Assembly (NCBI GenBank): GCA_003524565.1
Contig: DQGU01000124.1
Location: 1 to 7,918 of the forward strand
DNA from: Rhodospirillaceae bacterium
GTDB taxonomy: Bacteria; Pseudomonadota; Alphaproteobacteria; Micavibrionales; UBA2020
DNA: 7,918 nucleotides
Reading direction: 5' to 3'
Part shown: positions 6,542-7,918 of the stretch, one piece after another
Layout: each line of letters begins with the position of its first letter
How positions within the stretch are numbered: the first letter of the stretch is position 1
The notes under the pieces: model-generated
What the model saw: the letters and a program-made list of their open reading frames with translations, nothing else
What the model was told of the DNA's origin: nothing
Database searches by the model: none
Made by a program: the position numbers and the translations under genes

Positions 6542-6607
6542 ATGAAAACGGCATTTATCTCCATCGCTGGCTTCGGCCGCGCCCATCTGCACCATCACTG
6601 GCATTAA
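6542..6607 (+). CDS. His-rich attenuation-type leader peptide
   Basis: A 21-codon ORF starts MKTAFISIAGF and ends GRAHLHHHWH before TAA; five of the last seven residues are His, encoded by a mix of CAT and CAC. This resembles the his-operon leader peptide of enterobacteria (a run of His). As in the first unit there is no Shine-Dalgarno sequence, the ATG coincides with the predicted transcription start, and the stop codon lies in the loop of a hairpin (6597-6613). Residues I-A-G-F align in frame with I-A-V-F of the Phe/Tyr leader, suggesting common descent. Inferred role: sensing of charged tRNA-His to control the ligase 115 nt downstream. Confidence 0.75.
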   Translation: MKTAFISIAGFGRAHLHHHWH

Positions 6608-6722
6608 GCCAGTTCATTCCGTTTTGGCAGGTTTCGCGCCTGCGTCCCCTTCAGATACCGATATCACACACCGCCGCCAAAGCAGGGCAGGCGAAGACAA
6701 TTTATAAAAGGGTTTTTCAACC
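6597..6722 (+). promoter_or_regulatory. Attenuator-like region with mutually exclusive pairings
   Basis: A chain of overlapping complementary segments follows the His codons. ACTGGC (6597-6602) pairs with GCCAGT (6608-6613) around the stop codon. GCCA (6608-6611) can instead pair with TGGC (6625-6628). GCAGG (6627-6631) can pair with CCTGC (6639-6643). CGCCTGC (6637-6643) can instead pair with GCAGGCG (6687-6693). TTTGGC (6623-6628) is also complementary to GCCAAA (6676-6681). Each pairing excludes a neighbour, the logic of classical attenuators. A ribosome stalled on the His codons would cover the first segment. No T-run directly follows a GC stem, so control may be translational (ribosome-binding site AAAGGG at 6707-6712) or Rho-dependent. 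Not tested by folding. Confidence 0.5.
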
Positions 6723-7918
6723 ATGACCGACGTGCAGACCAACAAGACCCGCCTGATTGCCAGCATCGACGATGCGCGCGCGCTGTATGCGCCGCCGCCC
6801 GCCGCATTTACCGGCAAGATGGGCGTGGAAGTAGAAATGCCCCTTATCGATGCCCGCCGCGGCAAACCCGAAGTGCCGACCGCCGCCGAAATGGAAAAGC
6901 TGCAAGCCGCGCTCCGTAAAAAAGGGTTCGATGCGCAGCTGGAACCTGCAGGGGTTTTGGAATACGCGAGCCCCGCGACAACGCCCGATGCGCCCGCCGT
7001 ATCGCGCTTGATAAGCGTGCTGCGTGACGAGCTTGCGACCTTCACCAAATCTGCCGAAGATACCGGTTTCACCCGCGTGCCGTTTTCAATCGTCCCGACC
7101 ACGACCGAACAGGATGCGCTGGATAAAATCGTGTCGCGCCCGCGCCTGCAGGTCAGCATCGGCGCGATGAAGGAAATTTTTCCGTCCGATACGCTGCGCT
7201 TGCCGCTTTTGACCTCCGCCGTGCAGGTCAGTTTCAGCCCCAAAGACGAAAATGAAATGTTCGACATGGCGCGCCGCGCCTATGCGCTGACGCCGCTTTT
7301 GATGGCGGCCTGTAACAGCCTCAGCGGCTATGTCGTGAACGAAGATGAAAAAATTGGCACCCTGCCGCGCGCGAAATACTATCAGGGCTATGGCCGCGCG
7401 GGCGGGCTTTCCGAAGCGTTTCTGAAGGCGACGAACGGCAAAGAATTCATCGAAAACCACATCCGCGAGGTTTTCGACGCCCCCATGCACTTCGCCTATG
7501 ACAAGGACGGCAACCTGTTTCCGGCCAGCAAGGCAAAACCGATTACCTTCGCAGGTCTGGCGGCGGCGGGGCTGAACACCCAGTCGAACTATGAACTGGC
7601 GGAAACCTTTCTTTATAACGACATCAAAATTTGCAACCTGCGTGACGACGCGGGCAATGTGGTCGGCAAGCGCATGGAAGTGCGCGGCGCCGACAGCGGT
7701 ATCGACCAGCCGGTGATGGCTGCGTTGCTCTCCGCCGCTATCGTGCCCGCAGGGCCGCAGGCGAAAGCGTTTGATGCGCTTTTGAAAGATTACGGCTTCA
7801 CGGGCAATCCTGTGGTCGATGCGCCGCTTTATAAATCCGCGCGCGAGGCTGTGGTCAACCACGGCGGCAAATTCATGGATGTCGATTTTGGCAAAGACCC
7901 GCAAACGGGCGCTGCGCG
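6723..7918 (+). CDS. GCS2-like glutamate-cysteine ligase family protein, copy 2, 3'-truncated by the window edge
   Basis: The frame is open from ATG 6723 to the window end: 398 codons plus two bases. It aligns along its whole length with copy 1, roughly half or more of the residues identical by eye, without large gaps. Landmarks: GVEVEM (34-39), LEPAGVLEYAS (73-83, retaining the family Pro), AVQVSFSPKDENEMF (166-180), AYALTPLLMAACNS (186-199), FDAPMHFAYD (251-260), an almost invariant block LNTQSNYELAETFLYNDIK (284-302), and KRMEVRGADSG (317-327, retaining the family Gly). By these residues it is closer to canonical GCL than copy 1. AAAGGG lies 10 nt before the start and MTDV is shared with copy 1. 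About 75 C-terminal residues should lie beyond the window. Its substrate is unknown; the His-rich leader upstream is the only hint. Further copies may follow. Confidence 0.85.
   Translation, partial: MTDVQTNKTRLIASIDDARALYAPPPAAFTGKMGVEVEMPLIDARRGKPEVPTAAEMEKLQAALRKKGFDAQLEPAGVLEYASPATTPDAPAVSRLISVLRDELATFTKSAEDTGFTRVPFSIVPTTTEQDALDKIVSRPRLQVSIGAMKEIFPSDTLRLPLLTSAVQVSFSPKDENEMFDMARRAYALTPLLMAACNSLSGYVVNEDEKIGTLPRAKYYQGYGRAGGLSEAFLKATNGKEFIENHIREVFDAPMHFAYDKDGNLFPASKAKPITFAGLAAAGLNTQSNYELAETFLYNDIKICNLRDDAGNVVGKRMEVRGADSGIDQPVMAALLSAAIVPAGPQAKAFDALLKDYGFTGNPVVDAPLYKSAREAVVNHGGKFMDVDFGKDPQTGAA

Larger units (their letters stand above)
6168..7918 (+). repeat. 26-bp exact match between ligase copies, ending at the window edge
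   Basis: Bases 6168-6193 and 7893-7918 are identical, in frame, and encode KDPQTGAAR in both genes. The match stops at the window end, so its full length is unknown. Elsewhere the two copies differ at many third codon positions. Confidence 0.8.

Noticed and set aside
4974..6554. 526-codon open frame on the - strand across ligase copy 1
   Set aside because: It is a mirror of the GC-rich codon use of the + strand gene, covers its leader and terminator, and has an Arg/His/Gln-rich translation without any recognisable motif.
7086..7904. 272-codon open frame on the - strand across ligase copy 2
   Set aside because: It is the same antisense shadow pattern as in copy 1, including matching runs, explained by the paralogous + strand genes.
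4783..7918. Calling the two ligases gshA outright
   Set aside because: The superfamily match is good, but they are paralogs with differing core motifs and amino-acid-specific leaders, so glutathione synthesis cannot be assumed.
1..7918. CRISPR arrays, tRNA or rRNA genes, insertion sequences
   Set aside because: I saw no spaced repeats, cloverleaf-like segments, transposase motifs or terminal inverted repeats with target duplications.

Overview
This is a GC-rich window from what looks like an alphaproteobacterium. The evidence is an ftsH to glmM neighbourhood, two paralogs of the alphaproteobacterial/plant-type glutamate-cysteine ligase superfamily (GCS2-like), and leader peptides whose start codons sit almost at the predicted transcription start, as described for rhizobial trpL. 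A Micavibrionales- or Rhodospirillales-like lineage is possible, but that is only a guess. Both window edges cut genes.

Layout, all on the + strand: (1) 1-1302, the C-terminal two thirds of the FtsH protease, closed by a strong intrinsic terminator. (2) 1421-2417, a promoter, a possible Met-rich upstream mini-ORF, and an ankyrin-repeat protein with an unrecognised C-terminal domain. (3) 2596-4718, glmM (phosphoglucosamine mutase, peptidoglycan/LPS precursor synthesis) overlapping nadK (NAD kinase, NADPH supply) by one base. (4) 4783-6485, a self-contained unit: promoter, 19-residue Phe/Tyr-rich leader peptide, about 120 nt of structured leader RNA, a GCS2-like ligase and a terminator. (5) 6505-7918, the same arrangement again: promoter, 21-residue His-rich leader peptide, about 115 nt of structured leader RNA, and a second GCS2-like ligase cut by the window end.

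The most interesting content is regions 4 and 5. Two tandem paralogs each carry their own promoter, with 16 of 17 bases identical from the -35 box onward. Each is preceded by a tiny ORF that looks like a classical attenuation leader peptide, but the amino acid counted differs: FFFSYAYF in the first and HLHHHWH in the second. The two leaders share an in-frame I-A-x-F core, which suggests that one regulated cassette was duplicated and its sensing codons were then rewritten. This predicts ligases controlled separately by charged tRNA-Phe/Tyr and tRNA-His, and raises the possibility that they act on different amino acids rather than both being plain glutathione-pathway enzymes. The sequence directly shows the ORFs, the promoter similarity and the inverted repeats. 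The regulation and the substrates are inference.
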